From contig CANSRU010000011.1 of the NCBI GenBank assembly GCA_947649495.1, positions 1 through 64,000 of the forward strand: DNA of 64,000 nucleotides, written 5' to 3'. Below the pieces are notes generated by a model, which saw only the letters and a list, made by a program, of their open reading frames with translations, was not told the origin of the DNA and made no database searches. The translations under genes were made by a program, and so were the position numbers. Below, piece by piece: positions 1 to 7,764 of this stretch. Within the stretch, counting starts at the first letter, position 1, and each line of letters opens with the position of its first letter. Origin of the DNA: an uncultured Porphyromonadaceae bacterium. Its GTDB lineage: Bacteria > Bacteroidota > Bacteroidia > Bacteroidales > Muribaculaceae.

Positions 1-1126
1 GCTTGATGTTGCCGTCCTTTGTCAGCCACGAGGACTGTTGCTGACCCTGACTGTTGCCTTGCTGCTGGTTCTGCTCCTGTCGTCGCACGCCGCCGGGTAC
101 AAATTCGACGCCCTTGCGGTCGGCTGACACCTGCAACACCACATTGTAGGTCTTGCCATTCTTGTCGGTAATCTGTTTAGGCGGGAGGGCTTTCCCTTTC
201 TTCAGTTCGCTTATTTCAGCCATAGTCAGTTTTGTCTGCCCGATGGTGTCCTTGATGAACACGGCCTTTACGGGCACCGACACAATCTCGTTGGTTAGAC
301 GGTCAACGCTGACATAGGAGGGCTTGACTTCCCCGGTGGCTTTGTCAACAAGGTCAACGACCTTGCCCAGATTGCCGGTTGTTTTCAGAGCCTCTTTATC
401 TTCCTTTGTGAACTTGTACCCCTCAAACTCTTGGTCGAGTTTGGGCTCGCGGTGTATGAAATGGGGCACCACCTTCACATTGCCGTCGGCATCGGTTCTG
501 AAAGAGAGTCGTGCGTCAATCGGGAATTTCTCCCCACCGAAATTGGGCGTGACGGTCACAATCTGCGACTTGCGGTTGTAGAGCATCTCGCGGAGGTCGC
601 CCGACTTTTCAAGCTGGTCGCGGTCTATGCCCCATTTCTCCTTGAGCATCGTCCAGTCGATTTTGCTTTCGTCGATGGCGTGATACTTTGGCTGTTCAGT
701 CTGTGCAGCCTGTTCCTCCGCCGGCTTCTGCGCCTGAGTTTCGGTCGCCTTATTCTCCTGAGCCTGTTCCTTGACGTTTGTCTGCGTCTGCTGGGGAACA
801 TCGACCTTGAAGTCTTTGAGAATTTCAGCGTTTGTTTCGGGATCCTTGATAAAGTCACACATTGCCATGCCAACACAATCGTAACGATCGGCAGGAACTT
901 TGAAGAATCCGAACATAGTGGGGTTCTTGCATTGTCTGACAAAATTTGACAAGAACGCTTCCAGCGGATTTTGTCCTTTCTTAAATTTTACGAGATCCTC
1001 CAGTGTGACGAACATTGGATCGGTGATTTTGGGTGTGCCGTCCTCATTGAGTCCGGTCACTGCGCCTACCTGCCCGGTTTCGTTGTTCCGGACAATCAGC
1101 ACTTCTTCATTCTGGTCTTTTGCCAT
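1..1126 (-). CDS. DUF3945-type mobile-element protein (3' part beyond window)
   Basis: This open frame has no stop before the left edge, so the ORF track misses it; the C-terminus lies outside the window. It starts MAKDQNEEVLIVRN and continues with an N-terminal block (NETGQVGAVTGLN, then NPLEAFLSNFVRQ) that I recognise from DUF3945 proteins of Bacteroidetes conjugative and integrative elements. A Gln/Glu/Ala-rich linker follows around residues 110-145, then a block with a DUF4099/DUF3945 look (IDWTMLKEKWGI, residues ~150-300), ending in a Gln-rich stretch at the window edge. The molecular function of the family is not established. It sits on the same strand as the integrase and two DNA-binding genes, which marks it as element cargo. 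The ATG at 1126 is the first in frame and is followed directly by the conserved start of the family. Confidence 0.8.
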   Translation of the reverse strand, partial: MAKDQNEEVLIVRNNETGQVGAVTGLNEDGTPKITDPMFVTLEDLVKFKKGQNPLEAFLSNFVRQCKNPTMFGFFKVPADRYDCVGMAMCDFIKDPETNAEILKDFKVDVPQQTQTNVKEQAQENKATETQAQKPAEEQAAQTEQPKYHAIDESKIDWTMLKEKWGIDRDQLEKSGDLREMLYNRKSQIVTVTPNFGGEKFPIDARLSFRTDADGNVKVVPHFIHREPKLDQEFEGYKFTKEDKEALKTTGNLGKVVDLVDKATGEVKPSYVSVDRLTNEIVSVPVKAVFIKDTIGQTKLTMAEISELKKGKALPPKQITDKNGKTYNVVLQVSADRKGVEFVPGGVRRQEQNQQQGNSQGQQQSSWLTKDGNIK

Positions 1127-1195
1127 AATTAAAAGAATTTTGGGTTAGAAACTTGCGCCGTTGCCGACGCGATAATTATTGTGTGTATGGATTGT

Positions 1196-1504
1196 CTATG
1201 CGTTGCGCAATGCGAAAAACTCAATCACATCTATGATGCGGTACTTGATTTTGGAATTTTTGGCGTTGCCGGTCTTGATAAACGGTAGTTCTCCGCTGGC
1301 CCGATACTCATATAGTTGCCTTTCGGAAATGCCATAATGTCTGCAAACCTCGGCGGTTGACATGGTATCTTTGTCCGGGTCTATGATGCCGAGCCCTTTG
1401 AGAGCGTCAAACATATTTTTCGCAAAGCGGTCAATCTTTCCCGACAATGAAGTTTCCATCGACTTTATCAGCTGGCATAGCTGGCGGTATTCTACGGAGT
1501 TCAT
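1196..1504 (-). CDS. Small helix-turn-helix protein, excisionase/MerR-like
   Basis: A 102-residue protein. The N-terminal half is probably helical (SGKIDRFAKNMFDALKGLG). The C-terminal half is a winged-helix DNA-binding domain of the HTH_17 / excisionase type: MSTAEVCRHYGISERQLYEY, then a basic wing (FIKTGNAKNSKIKYR) leading into IDVIEFFALRNA. Proteins of this kind accompany tyrosine integrases in Bacteroidetes elements and act as recombination directionality factors or local repressors. Which role applies here cannot be told from sequence. The start codon overlaps the stop of the upstream gene (ATGA, 1501-1504), so the two are translationally coupled, both downstream of and collinear with the integrase. 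Confidence 0.75.
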   Translation of the reverse strand: MNSVEYRQLCQLIKSMETSLSGKIDRFAKNMFDALKGLGIIDPDKDTMSTAEVCRHYGISERQLYEYRASGELPFIKTGNAKNSKIKYRIIDVIEFFALRNA

Positions 1505-1866
1505 CGTACTGTTGGGATTTTACGGTTGGACTTCTTGATTTCATCCAGTACCGCCTCGCTCCACTTTAATTGAAGACGGGCTATTGCTTTTAGAATAGGT
1601 GCAAGATGATAGTAAACCTCACGTCCGCGTTCCTCCCATGTGAGCCGGTATTTGTGGCGGACACGTTGCAGTTGTCTGGTTGACATTTTCAGCAGTCTTG
1701 CAGCTATTGAGTTTGGTATAGGCGGAATGGATGATATTTCATCACACTCGTTCTTCAACTCTTTTTTCTTTCGTTCCTCTTTTGTGAGTAGCTCAAGAAT
1801 CAAGGTCAGCGTTTCTTCAAGCGTGACCGTTCTTTGGTAGAGGGTTTCCAGTGTAATTGTTTCCAT
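1501..1866 (-). CDS. Small mobile-element DNA-binding protein (putative)
   Basis: The track ORF begins at 1926, but I prefer the internal Met at 1866 (METITLETLYQ). It is preceded by the same 16-nt leader sequence that precedes the integrase start. The resulting protein has about 121 residues: an acidic/helical first half with a Lys/Glu-rich stretch (TKEERKKKELKNE), then a helix-turn-helix-like segment (IAARLLKMSTRQLQRVRHKY) and a Tyr/basic segment (WEERGREVYYH). It resembles the second small HTH protein commonly found beside Bacteroidetes integrases; I cannot assign a named family. It overlaps the next gene by 4 nt. A role in excision or regulation of the element is inference from position. 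Confidence 0.6.
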   Translation of the reverse strand: METITLETLYQRTVTLEETLTLILELLTKEERKKKELKNECDEISSIPPIPNSIAARLLKMSTRQLQRVRHKYRLTWEERGREVYYHLAPILKAIARLQLKWSEAVLDEIKKSNRKIPTVR

Positions 1867-1875
1867 AAATTGTTT

Positions 1876-1891
1876 CTTGGATTTAGTGTTA
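1876..1891 (-). repeat. 16-nt leader repeat, copy 1
   Basis: On the minus strand this reads taacactaaatccaag and ends 9 nt before the ATG of the small DNA-binding gene. An identical copy lies just before the integrase start (3271-3286). It may be a shared translational or regulatory leader. Confidence 0.75.
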
Positions 1892-2046
1892 CGCTGGCAA
1901 AGTTCGGCATTCAGCAAAAGGTGCATAAGGTAGTTCCCGAGGTACTACCCTGATATTTTAACTTTCGTTAAGTGTTTCAATAAAAGACAAAGTGCCGGCC
2001 ATTGATATATAGCCGACACTTTATCAGTGAATTAGCGGTATATCAA

Positions 2047-3264
2047 CTAAAAATTGAGAGAGCCGAGATTTTGTGCGAGGTTTTCCATGTCCTTGCTGAT
2101 TTTCTCATTCGTGATTCGTGCATAGATTTGGGTGGTCTGGATATTTGTATGCCCCAGCATCTTACTGACCGACTCGATAGGTACACCCTTACCGAGCGTC
2201 ATGGTCGTGGCAAACGTATGCCGCGCCAGATGAAACGTGAGATTCTTCTCAATCCCACAAATATCCGCAATCTCCTTCAGGTAGCAGTTGAGTTTTTGGT
2301 TGGTAATGATGGGCATCAACTGTCCATCGAGATACTTGCCCTCATACTTTTTCAGTATTTTGAGAGCCGGAGGCAGGAGTGGAACTGTCACCTTGGTGTT
2401 GGTCTTCTGACGATGGGTGACAATCCACAGTCGGCCGTCGAACATCTTTTGGATATTATCGACACGGAGATGAGCGAGGTCGATGTAAGCCAGTCCAGTA
2501 AAGCAAGCGAAGATGAACACATCGCGCACTTGCTCCAGTCTGACAGAGCCAAACTCCTTTGCCATCATTTTTGAAAGTTCATCTTCCGTGAGATAGCCGC
2601 GGTCAACTCTCTCGCAACTGATTTTATAACCGTTGAAAGGGTCAACGAAAATCAGTCCGGCACGAATGCCTTTGTTGATTACCTGCTTGAAGAACTTCAT
2701 ACACTTGTAAGTGGTATTCTGCGAATACTTGTATTCCGTGCGAAGGAAAAACTCCAGATCGGTGATGAAGGAGGTCTTGATTTCTCGCAGGGGAATGTCT
2801 GTTATGTTGTATTTCTTCTTCATAAACTCCACCACACGGCGGTACATCCGCTCATATTTTCTATAGGTGGGATCGGCTTTGCTTAGGCCGACGAGCTTCT
2901 TGGTGTCTTCCAGATGCTGGAGGTAAAGTGGTACGAGAGATTCCTCTTTGGCGGTAACACCTGTAAAGGCATTCTTCACCATCTCCGCAGTCACATAGCC
3001 GTGACGATTGAGGATGTCGTAGTAGTGTTCCTTTAGAACGACTCTCATATCTTCAAGTCGTTTATTTATTTCAAGGACTTTGGCTGAACGACCAATGGCT
3101 TTACCAGCTTTTACGTCCCATAGTTCCGGCTCTACTGACAGAGTGGAGTTGATTCTTGCATACTCGCCGTTCACCGCTATACGTACTGTGATAGGGCACT
3201 TCCCATCCTTGTTGGTATAGTTGCCACGGATATGATAAAGAATCTTGAATGTGTTCTTTTTCAT
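2047..3264 (-). CDS. Tyrosine site-specific integrase of a mobile element
   Basis: A 405-residue phage/ICE-type tyrosine recombinase. It has an arm-binding N-terminal region (ITVRIAVNGEYARINSTLSV), a SAM-like core-binding domain (residues ~110-210) and a catalytic domain (~220-395). Catalytic residues visible: H345 and R348 in HLARHTF, H372 in LGHTNIQTTQ and the nucleophile Y381 in QIYARI. In the position of the first catalytic arginine the protein reads FTGLAYIDLAHL, so the usual Arg of TGLR is Ala. Bacteroidetes integrases related to IntDOT are known to lack the canonical first Arg, so this is a family trait rather than inactivation. The gene points away from ssrA, with about 500 bp of non-coding DNA between its start and the ssrA 3' end, the standard layout of an element integrated at that gene. 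Confidence 0.92.
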   Translation of the reverse strand: MKKNTFKILYHIRGNYTNKDGKCPITVRIAVNGEYARINSTLSVEPELWDVKAGKAIGRSAKVLEINKRLEDMRVVLKEHYYDILNRHGYVTAEMVKNAFTGVTAKEESLVPLYLQHLEDTKKLVGLSKADPTYRKYERMYRRVVEFMKKKYNITDIPLREIKTSFITDLEFFLRTEYKYSQNTTYKCMKFFKQVINKGIRAGLIFVDPFNGYKISCERVDRGYLTEDELSKMMAKEFGSVRLEQVRDVFIFACFTGLAYIDLAHLRVDNIQKMFDGRLWIVTHRQKTNTKVTVPLLPPALKILKKYEGKYLDGQLMPIITNQKLNCYLKEIADICGIEKNLTFHLARHTFATTMTLGKGVPIESVSKMLGHTNIQTTQIYARITNEKISKDMENLAQNLGSLNF

Positions 3265-3270
3265 TTCTTC

Positions 3271-3286
3271 CTTGGATTTAGTGTTA
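3271..3286 (-). repeat. 16-nt leader repeat, copy 2
   Basis: Identical on the minus strand to the sequence at 1876-1891 (taacactaaatccaag). Here it ends 6 nt before the integrase ATG. Confidence 0.75.
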
Positions 3287-3590
3287 TCATGAAGACGATT
3301 TCACCCGGCTTCGATATGATAACAAGTTTAACTTCTTGTCCGATTGGACGCTTTGAAGTCAAACATCAGACATATCAGCGACTTACGTCATTTTTAACAT
3401 GTCAGACATTTATACGACACTATGTAAAAGCCTGTCTGTATCAAGGCTTATCACAATATATCGGAAATCTGTGTCGGCACTTACTTTAACATCCATAGAT
3501 TCTGCTGTTAAAATGTCGCCTAAAATTCCGAGTTGCGTCTGAGTTAGGTCTTAGGAAGATATTGAACACCAATTTATTACACCGTTATCG

Positions 3591-3619
3591 GTCACATTTT
3601 TGTCACAATTCTCGTCACA
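3591..3619. repeat. Three phased GTCACA repeats
   Basis: GTCACA occurs at 3591, 3602 and 3614, spaced 11 and 12 bp, so all three lie on one face of the helix. Their place between the integrase and ssrA suggests integrase arm-type or accessory-factor sites; this is inference. Confidence 0.45.
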
Positions 3620-3711
3620 AGAATTCTTGAAACGATTTGGTGACGAATAGTGGTCTGAGGAGGTCTTAACTTGGTCTGAAATCGGTCCTGAATCCGATAG
3701 GATAAGACACG

Positions 3712-3746
3712 AAAAAACCTCGGAACTATCTGATAGTCCGAGGTTT
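3712..3746 (-). terminator. Terminator downstream of ssrA
   Basis: On the minus strand: stem AAACCTCGGA / TCCGAGGTTT enclosing a secondary CTATCAGATAG dyad, followed by a run of T. It lies 37 nt past the mature tmRNA end. If the element recombined within the ssrA 3' end, this terminator belongs to the element. Confidence 0.8.
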
Positions 3747-3782
3747 GTCTCGTATTGTCCGAATTAGGTCGGATGCCATAAG

Positions 3783-4181
3783 TGGAGCTGGAGGGACTCG
3801 AACCCTCGTCCAAACGCGGAACTAATGTGCTTTCTACATGCTTAGCTTTTACTTGGTTTTCGTGTTGCGGCAGGCAAAAAGCGACCAACCGCAGCCTTAT
3901 CCTCTAAAATTTCGGATGCTTCGCGAGGCTTTCAGCATCCTATTCCCGATTTACCTGCACCGCCTTGTCGATTAGTCTCGGAAAAAGGACAATCGGGCGA
4001 TGTCTTGTCGCTGCAACTGTTGCGGCGATTAAGCGTAATCTACTATACTTCGATTAGGCAGCAAGAGCGTAGTTGTTTTCGCCATTTAAAAAAGTCGATG
4101 TCGGAGATTATAGAGCACCTTCCATCATGGCTCTGCATGCTTACACACCACTTCTACACGCTGTCAAAACCAGTCAACCCC
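3783..4181 (-). ncRNA. ssrA: tmRNA (SsrA), about 399 nt
   Basis: Transfer-messenger RNA that rescues stalled ribosomes and tags nascent peptides. The 5' end GGGGTTG pairs with CAGCTCC at the 3' end (one G-U, one U-G pair) as the acceptor stem. The T-arm GAGGGTTCGAGTCCCTC-like sequence lies just inside the 3' end, and the discriminator A is at 3783. CCA is not encoded, since the next bases are CTT. The tag frame reads GGC GAA AAC AAC TAC GCT CTT GCT GCC TAA, giving (A)GENNYALAA, close to the AGETNYALAA tag I recall for Bacteroides. The ORFs the track lists across this region (3592-3888, 4005-4187, and the 5' half of 4073-5938) are chance readings of this RNA. The mature 5' end is about 40 nt downstream of the promoter, so an RNase P-processed leader is expected. 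Confidence 0.95.
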
Positions 4182-4230
4182 ATGTAATCGTTGTGTTTTC
4201 GTCGATAATCGCTCCCGACCATCGACGCTG

Positions 4231-4262
4231 CAAATATACAACAATTTCACCATGTGGACAAG
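4231..4262 (-). promoter_or_regulatory. Promoter of ssrA
   Basis: On the minus strand, TATATTTG (4238-4231) matches the Bacteroidetes -7 box TAnnTTTG. A TTG lies 20 nt upstream (4261-4259) in the -33 position. Confidence 0.7.
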
Positions 4263-4421
4263 TTCAGTATTTTTTATACTGTTGTACAATCTTGGATAAA
4301 TACATTCTGTTTTTAACCATAATTGGTAAATATACAGTGAAAACATATTTTTCCTCACCGCTTACGTGGTTAAAGATATTTAATCTTGCACATTGCGCAT
4401 ATACAACGAATAATTATTTAC

Positions 4422-4429
4422 TAATTTTG
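4422..4429 (+). promoter_or_regulatory. -7 box of the nhaC-like gene
   Basis: TAATTTTG, a full match to TAnnTTTG, 45 nt before the proposed GTG start. No clear -33 TTG at the standard spacing. Confidence 0.5.
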
Positions 4430-4474
4430 CATCCGAATTTTTATACAGCAATAATTCACAAAAGAAAGAAGATT

Positions 4475-5938
4475 GTGTCAATACTGAATATAAAGCGCAC
4501 CATATCGCCATCGTTCCCGGTTTCAATCGTACCTATAGCCCTGCTGCTCGTAGCGTTGGTGGCAGTGATAGTTATAGACGGTGCCGATGCCGTGCAAAAT
4601 TACAGTTACTACATACTGTCGGCAGCTGCCGCTATATGTATATTGATAGGCCTCGCAACCACGCGCCGCAAGAAGTGTATAATTCCGGGGTTGCTTAAAA
4701 GCGCCCGGCAGATATTACCAGCCGTACCCATACTGATATTCATCGGAACTCTTTCCGCCACATGGATGCTCAGCGGAGTGGTGCCAACGCTGATAGACTA
4801 TGGTCTTGAACTCCTCAATCCCGATTCGTTCCTGCTGGTGGCATGCCTGACATGTGCCGCAATCTCGGTTGTGACCGGCAGCTCCTGGACCACCATAGCC
4901 ACTATCGGTGTAGCACTTCTTGGTGTTGGAACCGTAATGGGATATAACGCGGGATGGATTGCCGGAGCAATAATCTCGGGAGCTTATTTCGGCGACAAGG
5001 TGTCGCCGCTCAGCGACACGACGGTACTTGCGGCATCGACCTGCGGAGTGCCCTTGCTAACCCACATACGCTATCTGATGCTAACCTCCATACCGGCCTT
5101 GGCCATAGCTTTGGCCGTATATACAGCAGTAGGCTACAGCAGCGATCTCACTGCATCCAGCCATGCCGATGAAATAATACAGGCCATAAGCTCCACATTC
5201 AACATCACACCATGGGTGCTGGTGATACCGGCCATAACCATAGCCATGATATGCCTGCGTGCAGGCACCACACTGACATTAGCGGCAGGCTCAGCAGCCG
5301 GACTGGTCGGGATATGGATATTCCAGCCACAGATAGCTTCTGAACTCGCAGGTGGCGACGGAATCATACCTGCCGTTACGAGTTCGCTTAAAATATTGCT
5401 CACAAGCACTTCCCTATCGACAGGCAGCGAGATACTCGACCCGCTCGTGGAGACCGGTGGCGTGGAGGGAATGCTGCCGACAATATATCTCGTGCTATCG
5501 GCCATGCTGTTTGGCGGTGCAATGATAGGGACCGGAATGCTCGGCACCATAACTCATGCCATAACCTCGCGTCTGCGCCGAGCGCACTGCCTGATTGGCG
5601 CCACCGTAGGCAGCGGCCTGTTTCTAAACTCCTGCACAGGCGACCAATATCTGTCAATAATAATAGGTGCCAATGTCTACCGCAACACCTATCGCCGCCG
5701 TGGCATGAAACCTCAGGCTTTGAGCCGCACTCTTGAGGACTCCATCTCTGTGACATCGGTGTTGATTCCATGGAATTCGTGTGGCGTGACACAATCGACA
5801 GTGCTCGGAGTGTCGACATTCGTATATATGCCGTTCTGCCTGTTCAACATACTCAGCCCTATAATAACCATGGTGATGGCATGGAGCGGGTGGCGACTTC
5901 ACGCAAAACCGGCCCAAACCACCATGTCGGCAGCATAA
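4475..5938 (+). CDS. nhaC: NhaC-family Na+/H+ antiporter
   Basis: The track ORF starts at 4073 inside the tmRNA and cannot be right. The first sensible start is GTG 4475, after an A/G-rich AGAAAGAAG and downstream of a -7 box, giving about 487 residues, normal for NhaC. The protein is almost wholly hydrophobic, with about 11-12 membrane helices. NhaC-type signatures include SVVTGSSWTTIATIGVALLG, GAIISGAYFGDKVSPLSDTT (the conserved GDxxSPLSDTT block) and a symmetric second half ending TGDQYLSIIIGANVYRN and SVLIPWNSCGVTQS. It exchanges sodium for protons across the inner membrane. A glutamate decarboxylase follows 134 nt downstream on the same strand, so a joint role in acid or ion homeostasis is likely. 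Some relatives transport other solutes, so substrate is inferred from the family. Confidence 0.85.
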   Translation: MSILNIKRTISPSFPVSIVPIALLLVALVAVIVIDGADAVQNYSYYILSAAAAICILIGLATTRRKKCIIPGLLKSARQILPAVPILIFIGTLSATWMLSGVVPTLIDYGLELLNPDSFLLVACLTCAAISVVTGSSWTTIATIGVALLGVGTVMGYNAGWIAGAIISGAYFGDKVSPLSDTTVLAASTCGVPLLTHIRYLMLTSIPALAIALAVYTAVGYSSDLTASSHADEIIQAISSTFNITPWVLVIPAITIAMICLRAGTTLTLAAGSAAGLVGIWIFQPQIASELAGGDGIIPAVTSSLKILLTSTSLSTGSEILDPLVETGGVEGMLPTIYLVLSAMLFGGAMIGTGMLGTITHAITSRLRRAHCLIGATVGSGLFLNSCTGDQYLSIIIGANVYRNTYRRRGMKPQALSRTLEDSISVTSVLIPWNSCGVTQSTVLGVSTFVYMPFCLFNILSPIITMVMAWSGWRLHAKPAQTTMSAA

Positions 5939-6072
5939 TCCTTGTTCACAAAAAAATTAACAGTCAACAGCCAATCTTTTTTATCGAGAGAGATGTTATA
6001 AATGTTGTAAGAAAAACAGATACACTATTGCGTCCGTTTATCCACATTTATCTAACATAAACACTCTCACCG

Positions 6073-7497
6073 ATGATTGACAAAAATTTCCGCGAAGGTG
6101 ATGCCAAGACAGACACCTTCGGCTCAAATGCAATGCTTCAGCCTTCGCCAGTGGAAAGAATTCCGGAAGGCCCCACAACTCCTGAAACCGCGTATCAGAT
6201 GGTAAAGGACGAGATATACGCCCAGACCCAACCGCGTCTTAACATGGCCACATTCGTAACCACCTACATGGACGACTATGCCACCAAACTGATGAATGAG
6301 GCCATCGCAATAAACTATATTGACGAGACTGAATATCCACGCGTGGCTGTGATAAACGGCAAGTGTATAAACATTGTGGCCAACCTGTGGAATTCTCCTG
6401 AAGAAGGCAAATGGAAAACCGGCGCCGTGGCCATCGGTTCGTCAGAAGCATGCATGCTCGGCGGAATCGCGGCATGGATACGTTGGCGCGAGAAACGCAA
6501 AGCCCAGGGGAAGCCTTACGACAAACCTAATTTTGTAATCTCCACCGCTTACCAGATATGCTGGCAGAAGTTTGCCGAACTTTGGCAGATAGAGATGCGC
6601 ACAGTGCCTCTAACTCTTGAGAAAACCACGCTCGACCCACAGGAAGCGCTTAAGCTCTGCGATGAAAACACCATTTGCGTAGTGCCGATAATGGGTGTGA
6701 CATGGACCGGCCTCAACGATGATGTGGAAGCTCTCGATGCAGCTCTTGACAAATTCAACGCCGAGACAGGATATGATATACCTATCCATATCGACGCAGC
6801 TTCGGGCGGCTTCATACTTCCCTTCCTGAACCCCGAAAAGAAGTGGGACTTCCGGCTTAAGTGGGTGCTCTCCATCTCCACATCCGGACATAAATACGGT
6901 CTGGTCTATCCGGGTCTGGGCTGGATAGTGTGGAAAGACAAGCGGTATCTCCCCGAAGTGATGTCGTTCAGTGTAAATTATCTTGGCGCGGAAATTCGTC
7001 AGGTAGGTTTGAACTTCTCACGTCCTGCCGCCCAGATTCTCGGTCAGTACTACCAGTTTATCCGTCTGGGATTCCAAGGCTACAAGGAGGTTCAGTTCAA
7101 CACTCTGGCCGTAGCCCAGTACCTGCACGATGAAATATCGAAAATCGAACCATTCGTAAACTACGACAAGAGTTGTCCGAATCCGCTGTTCGCATGGCTA
7201 ATCAAGCCTGAGGTTCAGAAAGACTACAAGTGGACCTTATTTGACCTCCAGGACAAGCTGGCCCAAAAGGGGTGGATGGTTCCCGCCTACACCATGCCTA
7301 AGGATATCGAGGAGATTGTTGTGATGCGCATAGTGGTGCGCCACGGTTTCAGCCGCGACATGGCCGACCAGCTGCTTGCCGACATCAACTTCGCCATATC
7401 GGAACTCAACCAGCTTGAATATCCTACACCATCGAGAATCAAGATGGAGAAAAACATACCGATAGAAGCAGCCAAATTCAACCATACGGGAAGATAA
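6073..7497 (+). CDS. gadB: Glutamate decarboxylase
   Basis: PLP-dependent decarboxylase of 474 residues that converts glutamate to GABA while consuming a proton; cytoplasmic. The PLP lysine is K274 in STSGHKYGLVYPG, the cofactor-binding aspartate is D241 in HIDAASGG, and the phosphate-binding part is GSSEACMLGG (residues ~122-131). The N-terminal MLQPSPVERIPEGPTTPETAYQ and C-terminal VVRHGFSRDMADQLL blocks are typical of GadA/B, and the length is right. No glutamate/GABA antiporter is next to it; the upstream gene is an NhaC antiporter. The intergenic region shows no clear -7 box directly before the start, so co-transcription with nhaC is possible. A strong hairpin follows the stop. Confidence 0.95.
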   Translation: MIDKNFREGDAKTDTFGSNAMLQPSPVERIPEGPTTPETAYQMVKDEIYAQTQPRLNMATFVTTYMDDYATKLMNEAIAINYIDETEYPRVAVINGKCINIVANLWNSPEEGKWKTGAVAIGSSEACMLGGIAAWIRWREKRKAQGKPYDKPNFVISTAYQICWQKFAELWQIEMRTVPLTLEKTTLDPQEALKLCDENTICVVPIMGVTWTGLNDDVEALDAALDKFNAETGYDIPIHIDAASGGFILPFLNPEKKWDFRLKWVLSISTSGHKYGLVYPGLGWIVWKDKRYLPEVMSFSVNYLGAEIRQVGLNFSRPAAQILGQYYQFIRLGFQGYKEVQFNTLAVAQYLHDEISKIEPFVNYDKSCPNPLFAWLIKPEVQKDYKWTLFDLQDKLAQKGWMVPAYTMPKDIEEIVVMRIVVRHGFSRDMADQLLADINFAISELNQLEYPTPSRIKMEKNIPIEAAKFNHTGR

Positions 7498-7518
7498 CCG
7501 GCCTCTTCATGGAAACGC

Positions 7519-7558
7519 AATAAAATAGCGGCGCTATATAACGCGCCGCTATTTTATT
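7519..7558. terminator. Bidirectional terminator between gadB and the lgt operon
   Basis: A 16-bp perfect stem AATAAAATAGCGGCGC / GCGCCGCTATTTTATT with an 8-nt loop. A and T runs are built into the arms, so it can act on both strands. It serves gadB (+) and the convergent 68-residue membrane gene (-), whose stop codon touches the right arm. Confidence 0.9.
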
Positions 7559-7764
7559 TACTTCTTAGTATCAGATTCACGTTCACGGCGCAATCGTTCG
7601 CGACGCTTGAGGGTGAAATGCAGCAGGATTATGGCCGTGAGGCTTCCTAATATTATACCGAAATAGTAAAGATAGTGACCTTGCTGGAACTCACCTCGCC
7701 CTATATAGCTCATCACGGCGAGATATACCAGCAGAAGAAGTGGAATGAGAGTGGATCGTTTCAT
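7558..7764 (-). CDS. Small two-helix membrane protein
   Basis: A 68-residue protein with two predicted membrane helices (STLIPLLLLVYLAVMSYIG and YFGIILGSLTAIILLHFTL) and a highly basic tail (KRRERLRRERESDTKK), which should face the cytoplasm. I do not recognise a named family; short proteins of this kind are common in Bacteroidales. It is the last gene of the lgt-bioD-exonuclease operon, and its ATG overlaps the exonuclease stop by 4 nt (ATGA), so it is probably translationally coupled. Its stop codon lies at the base of the bidirectional terminator. Function unknown. Confidence 0.7.
   Translation of the reverse strand: MKRSTLIPLLLLVYLAVMSYIGRGEFQQGHYLYYFGIILGSLTAIILLHFTLKRRERLRRERESDTKK

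Larger units (their letters stand above)
3265..3711. other. Non-coding attP-like region between integrase and ssrA
   Basis: About 450 bp with no credible gene; the track ORFs here are short and featureless. It holds the 16-nt leader repeat, an ACAAG...CTTGT dyad at 3322-3339, an AAGCC...GGCTT dyad near 3430-3455, three helically phased GTCACA repeats (3591-3619) and several ggtctga/gtctga-like words at 3540-3690. This is what the attachment-site arm of a tyrosine-recombinase element is expected to look like. No protein-binding site is proven. Confidence 0.5.

Noticed and set aside
3592-4187. ORFs at 3592-3888 (-) and 4005-4187 (+), and the 5' part of 4073-5938 (+)
   Set aside because: They are chance frames over the tmRNA and its terminator. 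The first one even contains the T-arm and tag region read as protein.
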